64,000 nt of DNA, from NCBI RefSeq assembly GCF_001981305.1, contig NZ_MSCW01000001.1, positions 1 through 64,000 of the forward strand, written 5' to 3'. This document shows, piece after piece, positions 28,153-37,942 of the stretch. How positions within the stretch are numbered: the stretch's first letter is position 1; every line of letters begins with the position of its first letter. The stretch is from Marinobacter lutaoensis. GTDB taxonomy: Bacteria; Pseudomonadota; Gammaproteobacteria; Pseudomonadales; Oleiphilaceae. Below the pieces are notes generated by a model. It saw only the letters and a list, made by a program, of their open reading frames with translations. It searched no databases and had not been told where the DNA came from. The position numbers were made by a program, and so were the translations under genes.

Positions 28153-28200
28153 TCAGTTGTTGCTGGGAACAACCACGTTTTCGTCGAATTCCAGTTCCAT
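28153..28200 (-). CDS. Possible 15-residue micropeptide
   Basis: ATG at 28200 opens a 15-codon frame encoding MELEFDENVVVPSNN, ending TGA. AGAGGA lies about nine bases before the ATG, one of the better ribosome sites in the window. A GC-rich hairpin follows (28129-28145). The peptide is acidic, without Cys, and not a known family. The same frame is open upstream (ending PPAEEPD) without a good start codon, so it could be the tail of a decayed gene. Low confidence. Confidence 0.25.
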   Translation of the reverse strand: MELEFDENVVVPSNN

Positions 28201-28425
28201 GTCGGGTTCCTCTGCCGGCGGGCGCCGTGTGGTGAATGTGTATAGAGGAAGTTTATGGGTGGCATAATTTTGAACAATCCGTAGAAGCCGTATTCGACCA
28301 AAGCCCTAGGGCATGGGCTCATCAGAAAATCTGATCATGGTCGACAAAACATTTCGTTTTTTTACCGTCCCCCGGTTTCTTAGACTGGTGGCAGGATATT
28401 CAGGGACCTGGAGCGTCGCCTTACC

Positions 28426-28971
28426 ATGCAAGTATTCAACAGTTCCGATCGTTATGGCCTGGTGTCGGTGATCCTGCACTGGCTGGTGGCCCTGGCCGTA
28501 TTTGGCTTGGTCGCGCTGGGTACCTGGATGGTGGACCTCTCCTACTACGATCCCTGGTACCGCAAGGGGCCCGATCTGCACCGGAGTGTGGGTGTGCTGC
28601 TGTTTGCGGTGATGCTGTTTCGTTTGCTCTGGCGTGGCGTCAATACCGAGCCGGCCGCCTTGCCCGGCCACCGGCGTTGGGAGCGGACGATGGCCCGGAC
28701 TGTCCATCGCTGTTTGTATGTCCTGGTGTTCCTGGTGATGATCAGTGGCTACCTCATTTCCACTGCCGATGACTCGTCGGTGGTGGTGTTCGGGCTGTTT
28801 TCTGTTCCTTCCGTGACCGGGACGGTCAAGGGCATGGAGGATGTCGCCGGGGAGGTCCACTTCTGGGCCGCCTGGACGCTGGTGACGCTGGTGGCGCTGC
28901 ATGCCCTGGGCGCTCTCAAGCATCACCTGATGGATCGTGACCGGACCTTACTGCGAATGCTCGGGCGATGA
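28426..28971 (+). CDS. cybB: Cytochrome b561
   Basis: The 181-residue, four-helix membrane protein of the bacterial cytochrome b561 family moves electrons between the quinone pool and other carriers, for example superoxide or redox partners. Candidate haem-ligand histidines are in ILHWLVAL, LHRSVGVLLF and near VHFWAAWTLV and LHALGALKHH. Length fits the family (about 175-185). A YceI protein gene follows after 75 bases, a combination often seen, as YceI proteins bind isoprenoid quinone-like lipids. Confidence 0.9.
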   Translation: MQVFNSSDRYGLVSVILHWLVALAVFGLVALGTWMVDLSYYDPWYRKGPDLHRSVGVLLFAVMLFRLLWRGVNTEPAALPGHRRWERTMARTVHRCLYVLVFLVMISGYLISTADDSSVVVFGLFSVPSVTGTVKGMEDVAGEVHFWAAWTLVTLVALHALGALKHHLMDRDRTLLRMLGR

Positions 28972-29046
28972 AACCGCCGGGCGGGGCCGGTGTCATAACG
29001 GTAAAGTGAGTCAACCCAATCAAAGGCAACCAAGGGAGTGAGAAAG

Positions 29047-29631
29047 ATGAGAAAGGCATGGCTTGCAAGCGCGGTATCCGCGGCCCTGTTGGCGGGACCG
29101 GTTCAGGCGGACGATGGCAGCGGTACCTACGCCTTCGACAGTCAGGGGCGACACCAGTTCATCATGTTCAAGATTTCCCACCTGGGCTACAGCTGGCTGT
29201 ACGGGCGTTTTAATGAGTTTGACGGCCAGTTTGTCTACGATGCGGCCAACCCCGAAAACAGCCAGGTCAGTGTCACCATCGACACCAGCAGTGTCGATAC
29301 CAACCACGCTGAACGTGACAAGCACCTGCGCAGTGAGGACTTTCTGTACGTGGACGAGTTCCCGAAAGCGACCTTCAAGAGCAAGCGCATCGAGGTGGAT
29401 GACGAGGGTGAAGCGGACATCGTCGGCGATCTGACGCTGCGGGGCGTGACCCGGGAGGTCACACTCGAGGCCGAAATGATCGGCCACGGCAAGGATCCCT
29501 GGGGCGGCTACCGCATGGGGTTCGAGGCAGAAGCCGAATTGCGTCTCAAGGACTTCGGCATTCCGATGGATCTGGGCCCGGCTTCCGATACCGTCGAGAT
29601 CATCATCTCGGTTGAAGGCGTTCGCCAGTAG
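29047..29631 (+). CDS. YceI-family periplasmic lipid-binding protein
   Basis: The 194-residue secreted protein has a signal peptide ending near VQADDG and a lipocalin-like YceI domain: [20 protein letters not shown], the [18 protein letters not shown] motif and [19 protein letters not shown]. YceI proteins bind polyisoprenoid or quinone-like molecules in a barrel. A GTG nine bases upstream is in frame, but GGGAG is too close to it and well spaced for the ATG at 29047. It probably works with the upstream cytochrome b561. Confidence 0.92.
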   Translation: MRKAWLASAVSAALLAGPVQADDGSGTYAFDSQGRHQFIMFKISHLGYSWLYGRFNEFDGQFVYDAANPENSQVSVTIDTSSVDTNHAERDKHLRSEDFLYVDEFPKATFKSKRIEVDDEGEADIVGDLTLRGVTREVTLEAEMIGHGKDPWGGYRMGFEAEAELRLKDFGIPMDLGPASDTVEIIISVEGVRQ

Positions 29632-29766
29632 GGCCCATTCCCCGGCCGGATCCGCGCGCATTGCCCGGAATCCGGCCGTCGGTTTCCGGGAAGGAGGCCT
29701 TGTGGGCGGTGGTGGGTGGTCCGCGCGACGGCGCGTCGTGGGTGGGGGGGTGGCCCCGGAAGAGGG

Positions 29767-30003
29767 TCAGTTCTGGGGCAGGTTGTTGCCGTGTTCCCCG
29801 TGCTTGCACAGGTGCCGCTGGCGCCAAAACTGTCCCGCGAAGATCACCAGCCAGATCACCAGTCCGGCCCACAGGTAAGGCTCCGGAACCTGGAAGGTGC
29901 CACTGATTGCGAATTCCACGAGGAGCATCAGTGCGACTGCCAATACTGCATTCACCAGGGCCGTAACCATGGCTTGCCCGCAGGCTCTCAGGTTGGGTTT
30001 CAT
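29767..30003 (-). CDS. Small two-helix membrane protein of unknown function
   Basis: The frame is open upstream, but the ATG at 30003 gives a sensible 78-residue product. It has two membrane helices (ALVNAVLAVALMLLVEFAIS and LWAGLVIWLVIFAGQFW) and a basic, His-rich tail (RRQRHLCKHGEHGNN region). The short loop between the helices contains FQVPEPY. I do not recognise a family. It is convergent with the YceI gene and divergent from parC across 233 bases. Confidence 0.6.
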   Translation of the reverse strand: MKPNLRACGQAMVTALVNAVLAVALMLLVEFAISGTFQVPEPYLWAGLVIWLVIFAGQFWRQRHLCKHGEHGNNLPQN

Positions 30004-30111
30004 GGTGTTCCGCTTGTCTGGAAAATAAACTGTCTTCACTTCAGCCTTGCCGAGAATACGGCCCACCTTACCGTCTCTCCATGCGGGAATTCCGCTATTG
30101 GCGTTCCCTGA

Positions 30112-30131
30112 ATACACCTTGATTGGTGTAT
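30112..30131. promoter_or_regulatory. Inverted repeat over the parC -35 region
   Basis: ATACACC (30112-30118), spacer TTGATT, GGTGTAT (30125-30131): a perfect 7-base dyad with a six-base spacer. It covers the -35 hexamer of the putative parC promoter, as an operator would. The regulator is unknown. Confidence 0.45.
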
Positions 30132-30152
30132 CCGCGCCGGCCTCCATATAAT
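30123..30152 (+). promoter_or_regulatory. Putative parC promoter
   Basis: TTGGTG (30123-30128), an 18-base spacer and a perfect TATAAT (30147-30152), 84 bases before the parC start. It is one of the strongest sigma70-like promoters visible in this GC-rich window. Confidence 0.6.
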
Positions 30153-30236
30153 GTGCGTGCCCATGCCCGGGGCGCGTTTTCCCGGGTTGTCGATGACTCG
30201 CCACGTGACAGGCAATTCACGAAAAAAGAGGCCTCC

Positions 30237-32531
30237 ATGCCAGATTTCCAGACCACCGACGACGGGTTCGAGCGCGTTTCGCTGAGGGATTACACGGAAA
30301 AGGCGTACCTGGACTATTCGATGTACGTCATCCTCGACCGGGCGTTGCCCAACATCGGAGACGGCCTGAAGCCGGTGCAGCGCCGGATCATTTACGCCAT
30401 GTCGGAGCTGGGCCTCAAATCCACCGCCAAATACAAGAAGTCCGCACGGACGGTGGGTGATGTGCTCGGTAAATTCCACCCCCATGGCGACAGCGCCTGT
30501 TACGAAGCCATGGTGCTTATGGCGCAGCCGTTTTCCTACCGGTATCCGCTGGTGGACGGGCAGGGCAACTGGGGCTCGCCGGACGATCCCAAGTCGTTTG
30601 CCGCCATGCGCTATACCGAATCACGCTTGGCGCCGTTTGCCGACGTCCTGCTCAGTGAGCTGGGGCAGGGGACGGTGGACTGGGTACCCAACTTCGACGG
30701 CACCCTGGACGAACCGTCGGTATTGCCGGCCCGCCTGCCTCACGTGCTACTAAACGGCACCACCGGCATTGCCGTGGGCATGGCCACCGATATTCCGCCA
30801 CACAACGTCCGCGAGGTGGCCAGCGCTTGCATTCGCCTGCTGGACCAGCCGGACGCGGGCGTGAAGGAACTGTGCGAGCACATTCAGGGGCCTGACTTCC
30901 CAACCCGGGCCGAGATCATCACGCCGCGGGACGATATCCTGAAGATGTACGAGACCGGCCGGGGGTCCCTGCGGATGCGGGCCCGCTGGGTACGGGAGAA
31001 CGGCGAGATCGTCGTCACCGACCTGCCACACCAGGTGTCCGGCAACCGCGTGCTGGAGCAGATCGCCCAGCAGATGCAGGCGAAGAAACTGCCGATGGTG
31101 GCGGACCTGAGGGACGAATCCGACCACGAGAACCCGACCCGTCTGGTGATCGTGCCCCGTTCCAGCCGGGTGGACATGGAAGGCCTGATGGCCCACCTGT
31201 TTGCCAGTACCGACCTGGAAAAGACCTACCGGGTCAACATCAACGTCATCGGCAACGACGGTCGTCCCGGCGTCAAAGGCCTGCGCGAGGTTCTCACCGA
31301 GTGGTTGGCGTTTCGCCGCACCACCGTCACCCGACGGTTGCGCCATCGCCTCGACAAGGTGCTGGCACGGCTGCACATCCTCGAAGGCCTGCTGATCGCT
31401 TACCTCAACATCGATGAGGTGATTGAGATCATCCGCAACGAGGACAAGCCCAAGGACGAGCTGATGGCCCGTTTCGGGCTGTCTCCCGAGCAGGCCGAGG
31501 CGATTCTGGAACTGAAATTGCGGCACTTGGCCAAGCTCGAGGAAATGAAGATCCGGGGCGAGCAGGATGAACTGTCCGCGGAGCGGGACGAGCTGCAGGC
31601 GATTCTGGGCTCGGAGGACCGTCTGCGCGAGCTGATCAAGAGCGAATTGCGGCAGGATGCCGAAACCTATGGCGACGAGCGGCGCTCCCCTCTGGTGGAG
31701 CGGGAGGAGGCCCGGGCGTTCAGCGAGGCGGATCTGGTTTCCAACGATCCGGTCACCGTGGTGCTGTCGGAGAAGGGCTGGGTCCGGGCCGCCAAGGGGC
31801 ATGACATCGACCCCAACGGCCTCAGCTACAAGGCCGGTGATCGTTTTGCCCTGGCGGCCCGTGGCCGCAACAGCCAACAGGCGATCTTCTTGGATTCCAC
31901 CGGTCGGGCCTACGCCCTCATGGCCCATACGCTGCCGTCCGCCCGGGGGCAGGGCGAGCCGCTGACCGGCCGCATCAACCCCCCGTCCGGTGCCAGCTTC
32001 GCCGGATTGCTGATGGGGGAACCGGAGCGCAAGGCCCTACTGGTGACGGACGCCGGCTACGGTTTCGTGACCAGCCTCAAGGACATGATCAGTAAAAACC
32101 GCAACGGCAAGGCGGTGGTCACCGTGCCCAAGGGAGCCCGAATCCTGCCGCCGCTGCTGGTGCCCGAGACCCGTGAGACCCTGTTCCTGGCCGCCATCTC
32201 CAACGAAGGGCGGATGTTGGTGTTCCCGTTGAGTGAGCTGCCGGAGCTGGCCAAGGGCAAGGGCAACAAGATCATCGGGATTCCCGCAGCCCGGGTTCAG
32301 AACCGGGAGGAATTCGTGGTGGCCGTCACCGTATTCGCCCAGGGGGATCAGCTGGAGATCCGTGCTGGCAAGCGCAAGATGGGACTGCAGTTCTCGGACC
32401 TGGAGCATTACCTGGGCGAGCGGGGGCGTCGCGGTCACAAGCTGCCCCGGGGCTTGCAGCGGGTGGACGCCATCGACGTGATTCCATCGGCCCAGCGTGC
32501 CGGAGAAGAGGAGAACGGCAACCGTGAGTGA
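30237..32531 (+). CDS. parC: DNA topoisomerase IV subunit A
   Basis: The 764-residue breakage-reunion subunit of topoisomerase IV. The catalytic Tyr is Y126 in MRYTESRLA. The quinolone-resistance region reads [12 protein letters not shown] with Ser at 86 and Glu at 90, the sensitive-type residues equivalent to E. coli S80 and E84. C-terminal beta-pinwheel repeats fit ParC rather than GyrA in length. The frame extends 38 codons upstream, but AAGAGG before the ATG at 30237 and the homologous start decide. serB begins within its last codons. Confidence 0.96.
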   Translation: MPDFQTTDDGFERVSLRDYTEKAYLDYSMYVILDRALPNIGDGLKPVQRRIIYAMSELGLKSTAKYKKSARTVGDVLGKFHPHGDSACYEAMVLMAQPFSYRYPLVDGQGNWGSPDDPKSFAAMRYTESRLAPFADVLLSELGQGTVDWVPNFDGTLDEPSVLPARLPHVLLNGTTGIAVGMATDIPPHNVREVASACIRLLDQPDAGVKELCEHIQGPDFPTRAEIITPRDDILKMYETGRGSLRMRARWVRENGEIVVTDLPHQVSGNRVLEQIAQQMQAKKLPMVADLRDESDHENPTRLVIVPRSSRVDMEGLMAHLFASTDLEKTYRVNINVIGNDGRPGVKGLREVLTEWLAFRRTTVTRRLRHRLDKVLARLHILEGLLIAYLNIDEVIEIIRNEDKPKDELMARFGLSPEQAEAILELKLRHLAKLEEMKIRGEQDELSAERDELQAILGSEDRLRELIKSELRQDAETYGDERRSPLVEREEARAFSEADLVSNDPVTVVLSEKGWVRAAKGHDIDPNGLSYKAGDRFALAARGRNSQQAIFLDSTGRAYALMAHTLPSARGQGEPLTGRINPPSGASFAGLLMGEPERKALLVTDAGYGFVTSLKDMISKNRNGKAVVTVPKGARILPPLLVPETRETLFLAAISNEGRMLVFPLSELPELAKGKGNKIIGIPAARVQNREEFVVAVTVFAQGDQLEIRAGKRKMGLQFSDLEHYLGERGRRGHKLPRGLQRVDAIDVIPSAQRAGEEENGNRE

Positions 32532-33756
32532 ACTGGTACTGATCAACGTCTCGGGACGCGACAAGCCGGGGCTGACCTCCGAGATCACCGGCATCATGGG
32601 GCGCTACAACGTGCGCATCCTGGACATCGGCCAGGCGGTGATTCATGACCATCTGACTTGGGGCATCCTGATCGAGATTCCCGATGAGTCGACGTCCTCG
32701 CCGGTCATCCGTGACCTGCTGTTCCGGCTGCATGCCCTGGACCTGCAGGTCCGCTTTGCACCGATCACCGTCGAGGAATACCAAGCCTGGGCGGCCGGTC
32801 GTAACCGGGCCTGCTACATTGTCACTTTGCTGTCCCGGGACATTAAGGCGGAACAGATCGCCCGAGTTTCTGCGATTACCGCACGGCATGGCCTGAATAT
32901 CGACAACATTACCCGGCTGTCGGCCCGGCCGTCCCTCAATCCGGCGGACAACCGGATTGCCTGTGTCGAGTTTTCCGTGCGCGGCACGCCGACCGACCTG
33001 GAACAGCTGCGGGCGGATTTCCTGCACATCGCTGGGGAAATGAATGTCGATATTGCCTTCCAGGAAGACTCCATCTTCCGTCGCAACCGCCGCCTGGTGG
33101 TTTTTGACATGGATTCAACCCTGATCGAGGCCGAAGTGATCGACGAGCTGGCCCGGGAGGCCGGTGTCGGTGACCAGGTGGCTGAGATCACCGAGCGGGC
33201 GATGCGGGGCGAACTGGATTTCAGCGAGAGCTTCGCCGAGCGGCTGGCGCTGCTGAAAGGGTTGGACGAGTCGGTGCTGGAACGGATCGCCCATCGGCTG
33301 CGGCTGACCGAGGGGGCCGAGCATTTGATCCGCAGCCTCAAGGCCCTGGGATACCGGACGGCCATCTTGTCCGGAGGGTTCACCTATTTTGCCCGCCACC
33401 TGCAACGGAAACTGGGCATCGACTACGTCTATGCCAACGAACTGGAGATCGAGAACGGCAAGGTCACCGGACGGGTGTCCGGTGAGATTGTTGACGGCAA
33501 GCGCAAGGCCGAGCTGTTGCTGGAAATCGCCCGTAAGGAACACATCGCCCGGGAGCAAGTGATCGCCGTGGGAGATGGCGCCAACGACCTGCCGATGCTG
33601 AGCCAGGCCGGACTTGGCGTGGCGTTCCGGGCCAAACCGGTGGTCAAGGAATCCGCCCGCCACTCGATTTCCACCCTGGGGCTGGATGCGATCCTGTACC
33701 TGATCGGGTTCCGTGAGAGCGAAACCAACCAGACCCTGCAGCAGTCCGGGATCTGA
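32524..33756 (+). CDS. serB: Phosphoserine phosphatase
   Basis: Last enzyme of serine synthesis, hydrolysing phosphoserine. The 410-residue form has N-terminal ACT-like domains ([19 protein letters not shown] and [11 protein letters not shown]) and a C-terminal HAD domain with [15 protein letters not shown]195 and D197 are the nucleophile and acid. Later HAD motifs are [10 protein letters not shown] and [11 protein letters not shown]. Start GTG at 32524 overlaps parC by eight bases and has GGAGA upstream. A strong terminator follows. Confidence 0.95.
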   Translation: MSELVLINVSGRDKPGLTSEITGIMGRYNVRILDIGQAVIHDHLTWGILIEIPDESTSSPVIRDLLFRLHALDLQVRFAPITVEEYQAWAAGRNRACYIVTLLSRDIKAEQIARVSAITARHGLNIDNITRLSARPSLNPADNRIACVEFSVRGTPTDLEQLRADFLHIAGEMNVDIAFQEDSIFRRNRRLVVFDMDSTLIEAEVIDELAREAGVGDQVAEITERAMRGELDFSESFAERLALLKGLDESVLERIAHRLRLTEGAEHLIRSLKALGYRTAILSGGFTYFARHLQRKLGIDYVYANELEIENGKVTGRVSGEIVDGKRKAELLLEIARKEHIAREQVIAVGDGANDLPMLSQAGLGVAFRAKPVVKESARHSISTLGLDAILYLIGFRESETNQTLQQSGI

Positions 33757-33807
33757 CCGGGCCAGGTGGATCGCCGGTACTCGCCCTCGACCGGCGTATG
33801 ACCTGTA

Positions 33808-33837
33808 AAAAAGGGTACCCGACCGGGTACCCTTTTT
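33808..33837. terminator. Bidirectional terminator between serB and the fimX-like gene
   Basis: GGGTACCC (33813-33820), loop GACC, GGGTACCC (33825-33832), flanked by A5 on one side and T5 on the other. The stem reads 13 pairs and can serve both convergent genes. Confidence 0.85.
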
Positions 33838-33858
33838 CGTTTGCGGTGGCTGGCGGGG

Positions 33859-35943
33859 TCAGCCTTCTCCAAAGTCGTAGTTCATCTCCGGAACCGGCGC
33901 CTGCAAATAGTAGCCCTGGATGTAGTTGACTCCGGCCTGCCACAGGGTGGCCAGGACGCTGGCATTCTCCACCAGCGGAATGATGGTCAGCTTGCCTGAG
34001 GCCTGCAGGGCTTTGACCATTTCCTTGACCTGCTCCTTGGCCTCGTCGCTCTTCTGGATTTCCTCGGTGAAGGAGCCGTCGATCTTCACATAGTCGGCAT
34101 GAATGTGTTTGAACAGGTTGAACGGGTTCAGGGCACAGCCGAACTGGGAGATGGAGACCTTACAGTGCAATTCATGCACCGACTTCACGAACTCCCGAGC
34201 CTGCTTCATGTAGGTGTTCGCATCCCCTTCTCGGATCTGGAAGATCAGGGAGTCGCCAGGCAGACGCGCGGCTTTCAGGGCGACGCTGAGCCAGGGGGTG
34301 AAGGTTTTGTCCTGGAGCGTTTCCGCGGTGACATTCAGAAACAGGCGGGTGTCGTGGCCACGGGAGCGGTGACTGGCCAGCTGCTTGATGGTTTGCAGAA
34401 TCACCCAGCGATCAATCTTGATGGCGGTGTCGGTGGGGCCCATGGGGGGCAGAAAATCGTAGGGCGACACCTCCTGACCCTCGCTGTCCAGCATCCGGAC
34501 GAAGGCCTCGTAATGTTCCTCGCCCTCACCGCGAAGGTTGATGATGGGCTGGAACAGCAGCCGGAAACGGTTGTCCTCCAGGGCTTTCTGGATGGACTCC
34601 GCCGAATTCTTGCTGTCGGCGGACTCGTAGTCCGTCGGGTTGTAGACCCGGACGCCATTACCGGCCTTGTGCCCGTCCAGTTTCCGGACATCGACGGAAG
34701 CTGTCAGGGCCCGGCCCAGAAGCTCCTCGGCCTTGGGTGAGTTCTCGGTGATAGCGGCCACGCCAATGCTGACGGTGAGGGGAATGGTGCGGCCGTTGAT
34801 CTCAAACAGGTGATCTTCGATCGCCTTGCGCACGATCTCGGCCTGGTCGGCCATGGCCCTCTCGTCGAACGGCTGGCGCATCATGCAGAAGGCATCGTCG
34901 CTGAGCCGGGCCAGGGTGTAGTCTTCGCCGCACAGCTCCCGGAGCAGGGTGGCCAGGTCGCCCAGCAGCAGGTCGCCGCCGGCGATGCCGATCTGGGTTT
35001 TTAGGCTAACGAAGTTGTCCAGGGCAATGTAGGCCACGGCCCCGGTTTCATTGTCCTTGCCGGCCCGGGCGATGGCTTCGGCCAGGGCGCTCATGAGGTA
35101 CTGGCGGTTGTGCAGACCGGTCAGCAGGTCCTGGTTGCTGATCTGGCGCAGTTTCTCCTCCAGCTCGGCGTCGCTGTGCTCCGGTTGCAGTACGATCTGG
35201 GTACAGCGCTCACCATCGTAGGTGGCGGCGGATACCGACATGGTGACCGACAGTTCCTGGTCGTCGCTGCGACGTGCCACGCAGTTGAGGGTCATGCCAT
35301 CCTGGCCATTGTCGGCGAAGGCCTTCATGAACTCCTTGTACTTCTCCTGGCTCTCCGGCGTCAGGGTGTCCAGCACCGGTATGCAAATCAGTTCGTCGAT
35401 GTCGTCGTAGCCGAGGAAGTCCATGTAGGACTGGTTGGCGTAGATATGCATGCCGTCGTTGATGTAGGCAATGGCGTCCTTGGAGCTTTCCAGCAGCAAC
35501 TGGCACCGCTGCTCCGCTTCTCGCAGGTGGGACTCCAGGACCCGCCGGCGCCGTCGTTCCTCCAGGGCGGCCAGCTCCCGGTTAACCACCAGAATGAGGT
35601 GATCCTGGTGCGCCACCGGCACCGTGTCCTGGGCTCCGGCCCTCAGAAAGGCCACGGTGCGTTCCCGGTCGTCCCCGTCGGTCAGCAGGATGACCGGAAT
35701 GTCCTTGTCCAGACGTTTGATCAGTGCCAGCGCCTGGTCGGCACTGAACTCCTGTTCTATGTCCCGGGCCAGCAGGATGTCCCAGTTACCGGTCTTCAGG
35801 GCGTCTTCCAGGTCCTCTTCCGAAGTGATCCGGTGGGCTCGGGTGGCCTTGCCGGAGTTTCTCAGCAGGCTGACCAGCGACTCTGCATCGTTTTGGGAGG
35901 GATCGAGGATCAGCAGGTGTACGGTGGCGTGCTTTTTCTGCAT
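33859..35943 (-). CDS. fimX: FimX-like degenerate REC-PAS-GGDEF-EAL protein
   Basis: With the start at 35943 (MQKKHATVHLLILD) the protein has 694 residues, near the 691 of P. aeruginosa FimX. Order: receiver-like domain (about 1-125) whose phosphoacceptor site reads DILLAR; PAS (about 160-270); GGDEF-like domain with RLSDDAF in place of GGDEF; EAL-like domain with YEAF for EAL and SQFG for the catalytic DDFG. So neither cyclase nor phosphodiesterase activity is expected. FimX binds c-di-GMP and promotes type IV pilus assembly and twitching at the pole. Location next to serB and a PilZ gene matches this. The longer frame upstream lacks support. Confidence 0.85.
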   Translation of the reverse strand: MQKKHATVHLLILDPSQNDAESLVSLLRNSGKATRAHRITSEEDLEDALKTGNWDILLARDIEQEFSADQALALIKRLDKDIPVILLTDGDDRERTVAFLRAGAQDTVPVAHQDHLILVVNRELAALEERRRRRVLESHLREAEQRCQLLLESSKDAIAYINDGMHIYANQSYMDFLGYDDIDELICIPVLDTLTPESQEKYKEFMKAFADNGQDGMTLNCVARRSDDQELSVTMSVSAATYDGERCTQIVLQPEHSDAELEEKLRQISNQDLLTGLHNRQYLMSALAEAIARAGKDNETGAVAYIALDNFVSLKTQIGIAGGDLLLGDLATLLRELCGEDYTLARLSDDAFCMMRQPFDERAMADQAEIVRKAIEDHLFEINGRTIPLTVSIGVAAITENSPKAEELLGRALTASVDVRKLDGHKAGNGVRVYNPTDYESADSKNSAESIQKALEDNRFRLLFQPIINLRGEGEEHYEAFVRMLDSEGQEVSPYDFLPPMGPTDTAIKIDRWVILQTIKQLASHRSRGHDTRLFLNVTAETLQDKTFTPWLSVALKAARLPGDSLIFQIREGDANTYMKQAREFVKSVHELHCKVSISQFGCALNPFNLFKHIHADYVKIDGSFTEEIQKSDEAKEQVKEMVKALQASGKLTIIPLVENASVLATLWQAGVNYIQGYYLQAPVPEMNYDFGEG

Positions 35944-36136
35944 TCGTAAGGCGTCTCGTGCTACTCGTTGGCGGGGGCCGACCCGGCACGGATCGTGAAT
36001 CCGCTGATATATCAACTGATTGTAGGACGTGCTGCGAGGACTACGTGATGCCGGACCATCCCTTTACGCATGAATGATGCAAGGGTTGGCCGCCAATAAC
36101 AAGCCTCGCGCGTGCTGGATGGCCGGGGAACGGTCG

Positions 36137-37942
36137 TCAGAGGGAAGGCCAGAGCGAGTCGAATTCGTCTTCGCTGGCTCCGGAGGCGGTGGGTTTTCCG
36201 CCGTTTTTCAGCGCGCCGTTGGTGTGCAGCTTGAGCTCGAACTGGCTGATACTGCCGGTCGCGGAGACCTTGCGTCCGAGTGTCCCCTGGTCGTCGCGGC
36301 CATCATGGAGCAAGGAGATGCGGCTGCCGGTCTGGAACGGCAGCCGGGGGGTGATCAGAGTGGCCGCCTGGTTCACCACACTGATCTCCGGCAGCAGCAG
36401 GCCCCGGAGGTACTCGCTGCTGTTGCCCACCTTCTGGATCAGGCGGACTCCGCAGGGGGAGGCGCTGGGGGCCAGCAATTCGATGCCAACCTGGGTGCCC
36501 TGGTGCTTGACCTGACGGATCCAGCGCACCACCGCCACGCTCCAGGGGTGGGACGACTGTTCCCGGACCCCCAGCAGTTCGCCTGCCTGCAGCGAGGGGG
36601 GGACATGGTTTTCCCAGCCCACGCAGTAACCACCGGGGCTGGTGTTGATCAGCAGGGCCTGATAGGAGCGGGGCCGGTTCCGGTCGGCCAGGTCCGAGGG
36701 CGCGGTGCCGTGGCTGCCCCGGAAGTTGATGGGGGTGTCGGCGGAGTACAGCCGGTCCTCACTGGGGGCCGCGTCATGGGCTCCGGACCATGCGTCCTGC
36801 TTCTTGCGAGCCGCGCGGACGAAGGGGTTTTCGTCGTCGAGCTGGGCGGTGTCGTTGCCATGCACGAACTCGGTGAAGGTTTTTTCGCCGGCAATGAAGT
36901 AGTGCGCCGCGGTCAGGCCGACACAGACCTCCAGCTTGCCTTGGCTGGCGATGCGGTTGAAGTTGCGTTTGGCCAGGATGCCCAGTGCCTGACTCAGGTG
37001 GGTCAGCAGGGTGTCGCTGACCTTGGCGGGAACCTTCAGGGGTGTTTCGGCCTGCTGGTGTTCCCGCCGGAACGTGAGGACTTCGGAGACCATGGCGGAC
37101 AGGTCCCGGGTGTCGAAGCCGAAGCTGTCATTGCCCGGTCCCGTTTCCAGCAGGCTGCGATAGATTGGCGGGGTGTCCTTTTCCAGATTGACGACGAACA
37201 GGCTGTCGTCACCGGTGTCGGGGCCACAGCGGGCATGGCTGGCCCAGGTTTCGAACAGTTCGTACACCAGGGCCAGCTCGTTCTGCCGGAGCTGGTTGGG
37301 GCGTGAGCAGCCCAGCAGCAGCACGCGCTTGTAGCTGTCGGCGATAGAGCTGGTGCGCCGGTGTTCAAGGCTGTCGTCCTCCACCTGGAAGTCGACCAGC
37401 TTGTGGCGGTGCGCGAAGCGGAACAGGCGGTGGCACTCCAGCCAGCTCAGGGGCGGGCTGGGGCAGTAGAGCTGGTGGGACCGGAGGATGGTGGCGGACA
37501 GTTCGGAAATGGCCCGGTGGATGGCCAGGGTCAGAAGTTTGCGGTGCTTGTCCAGTCCGCCGTTGTCGAGGAATTCCAGTACGCAGAGCTTGTAGCCGCT
37601 GGCCAGGTGCAGCTGCAGTGCCTGGGACAGATTGGCGATCTTGCGCTGTTTTTCCGGCAGGGCCACGGCCAGGCCCAGAAAGTGCCGGGACAATTCATTG
37701 CAGACGAAATGGATCTTTTCCCGGATCAGCTCCAGGTATTGCAGGCGTTGCTGCGGCGCGGCAAACAGGTGGTTCAGCTCGATGATGGCGTGATACAGCT
37801 GCCGGGACACCTCGCCGATATTGGCCATGGGCAACTGGCTCACCCAGCTGCGAAGCGCCTTGGGACTGGTGTCGCAGAAGGAAAGACTGGCGGTTTTCTG
37901 TTCAGGGACTCTAAGGTCGGGTTTCAGAATCTTGTCTTCCAT
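36137..37942 (-). CDS. Large PilZ-domain protein, putative c-di-GMP effector
   Basis: With the ATG at 37942 (MEDKILKPDLRV) the product has 601 residues. The first 400 are mainly helical, without a domain I recognise. The C-terminal part has a PilZ signature: RNRPR (421-425) as the RxxxR motif, NTSPGG (433-438) as the N/DxSxxG motif and VGIELL (485-490). It should bind c-di-GMP. It lies 193 bases upstream of fimX on the same strand, so the two may be coexpressed. The unusually long helical N-terminal region is the unexplained part. The frame is open further upstream, where it reads through non-coding-like sequence. Confidence 0.78.
   Translation of the reverse strand: MEDKILKPDLRVPEQKTASLSFCDTSPKALRSWVSQLPMANIGEVSRQLYHAIIELNHLFAAPQQRLQYLELIREKIHFVCNELSRHFLGLAVALPEKQRKIANLSQALQLHLASGYKLCVLEFLDNGGLDKHRKLLTLAIHRAISELSATILRSHQLYCPSPPLSWLECHRLFRFAHRHKLVDFQVEDDSLEHRRTSSIADSYKRVLLLGCSRPNQLRQNELALVYELFETWASHARCGPDTGDDSLFVVNLEKDTPPIYRSLLETGPGNDSFGFDTRDLSAMVSEVLTFRREHQQAETPLKVPAKVSDTLLTHLSQALGILAKRNFNRIASQGKLEVCVGLTAAHYFIAGEKTFTEFVHGNDTAQLDDENPFVRAARKKQDAWSGAHDAAPSEDRLYSADTPINFRGSHGTAPSDLADRNRPRSYQALLINTSPGGYCVGWENHVPPSLQAGELLGVREQSSHPWSVAVVRWIRQVKHQGTQVGIELLAPSASPCGVRLIQKVGNSSEYLRGLLLPEISVVNQAATLITPRLPFQTGSRISLLHDGRDDQGTLGRKVSATGSISQFELKLHTNGALKNGGKPTASGASEDEFDSLWPSL

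Larger units (their letters stand above)
27939..28425. other. 487-base intergenic region with structured leader
   Basis: No long gene is convincing here. On the side of the minus-strand EAL gene three inverted repeats follow each other: GTGTT/AACAC (27952-27968), CAGGCG/CGCCTG (27971-27991) and TACACGAAT/ATTCGTGTA (28008-28042). A minus-strand 15-codon ORF with a strong ribosome site lies at 28153-28200, followed by a hairpin GCGGCC/GGCCGC (28129-28145). The last hundred bases are AT-rich and presumably hold the promoter of the plus-strand cytochrome gene; I cannot place it. Confidence 0.5.

Noticed and set aside
28021..28245. Plus-strand frame with CHSC and CGEC motifs, zinc-ribbon-like
   Set aside because: No ribosome site before the ATG, composition unlike genes here, and it overlaps the dyad arms and the better-supported minus-strand micropeptide.
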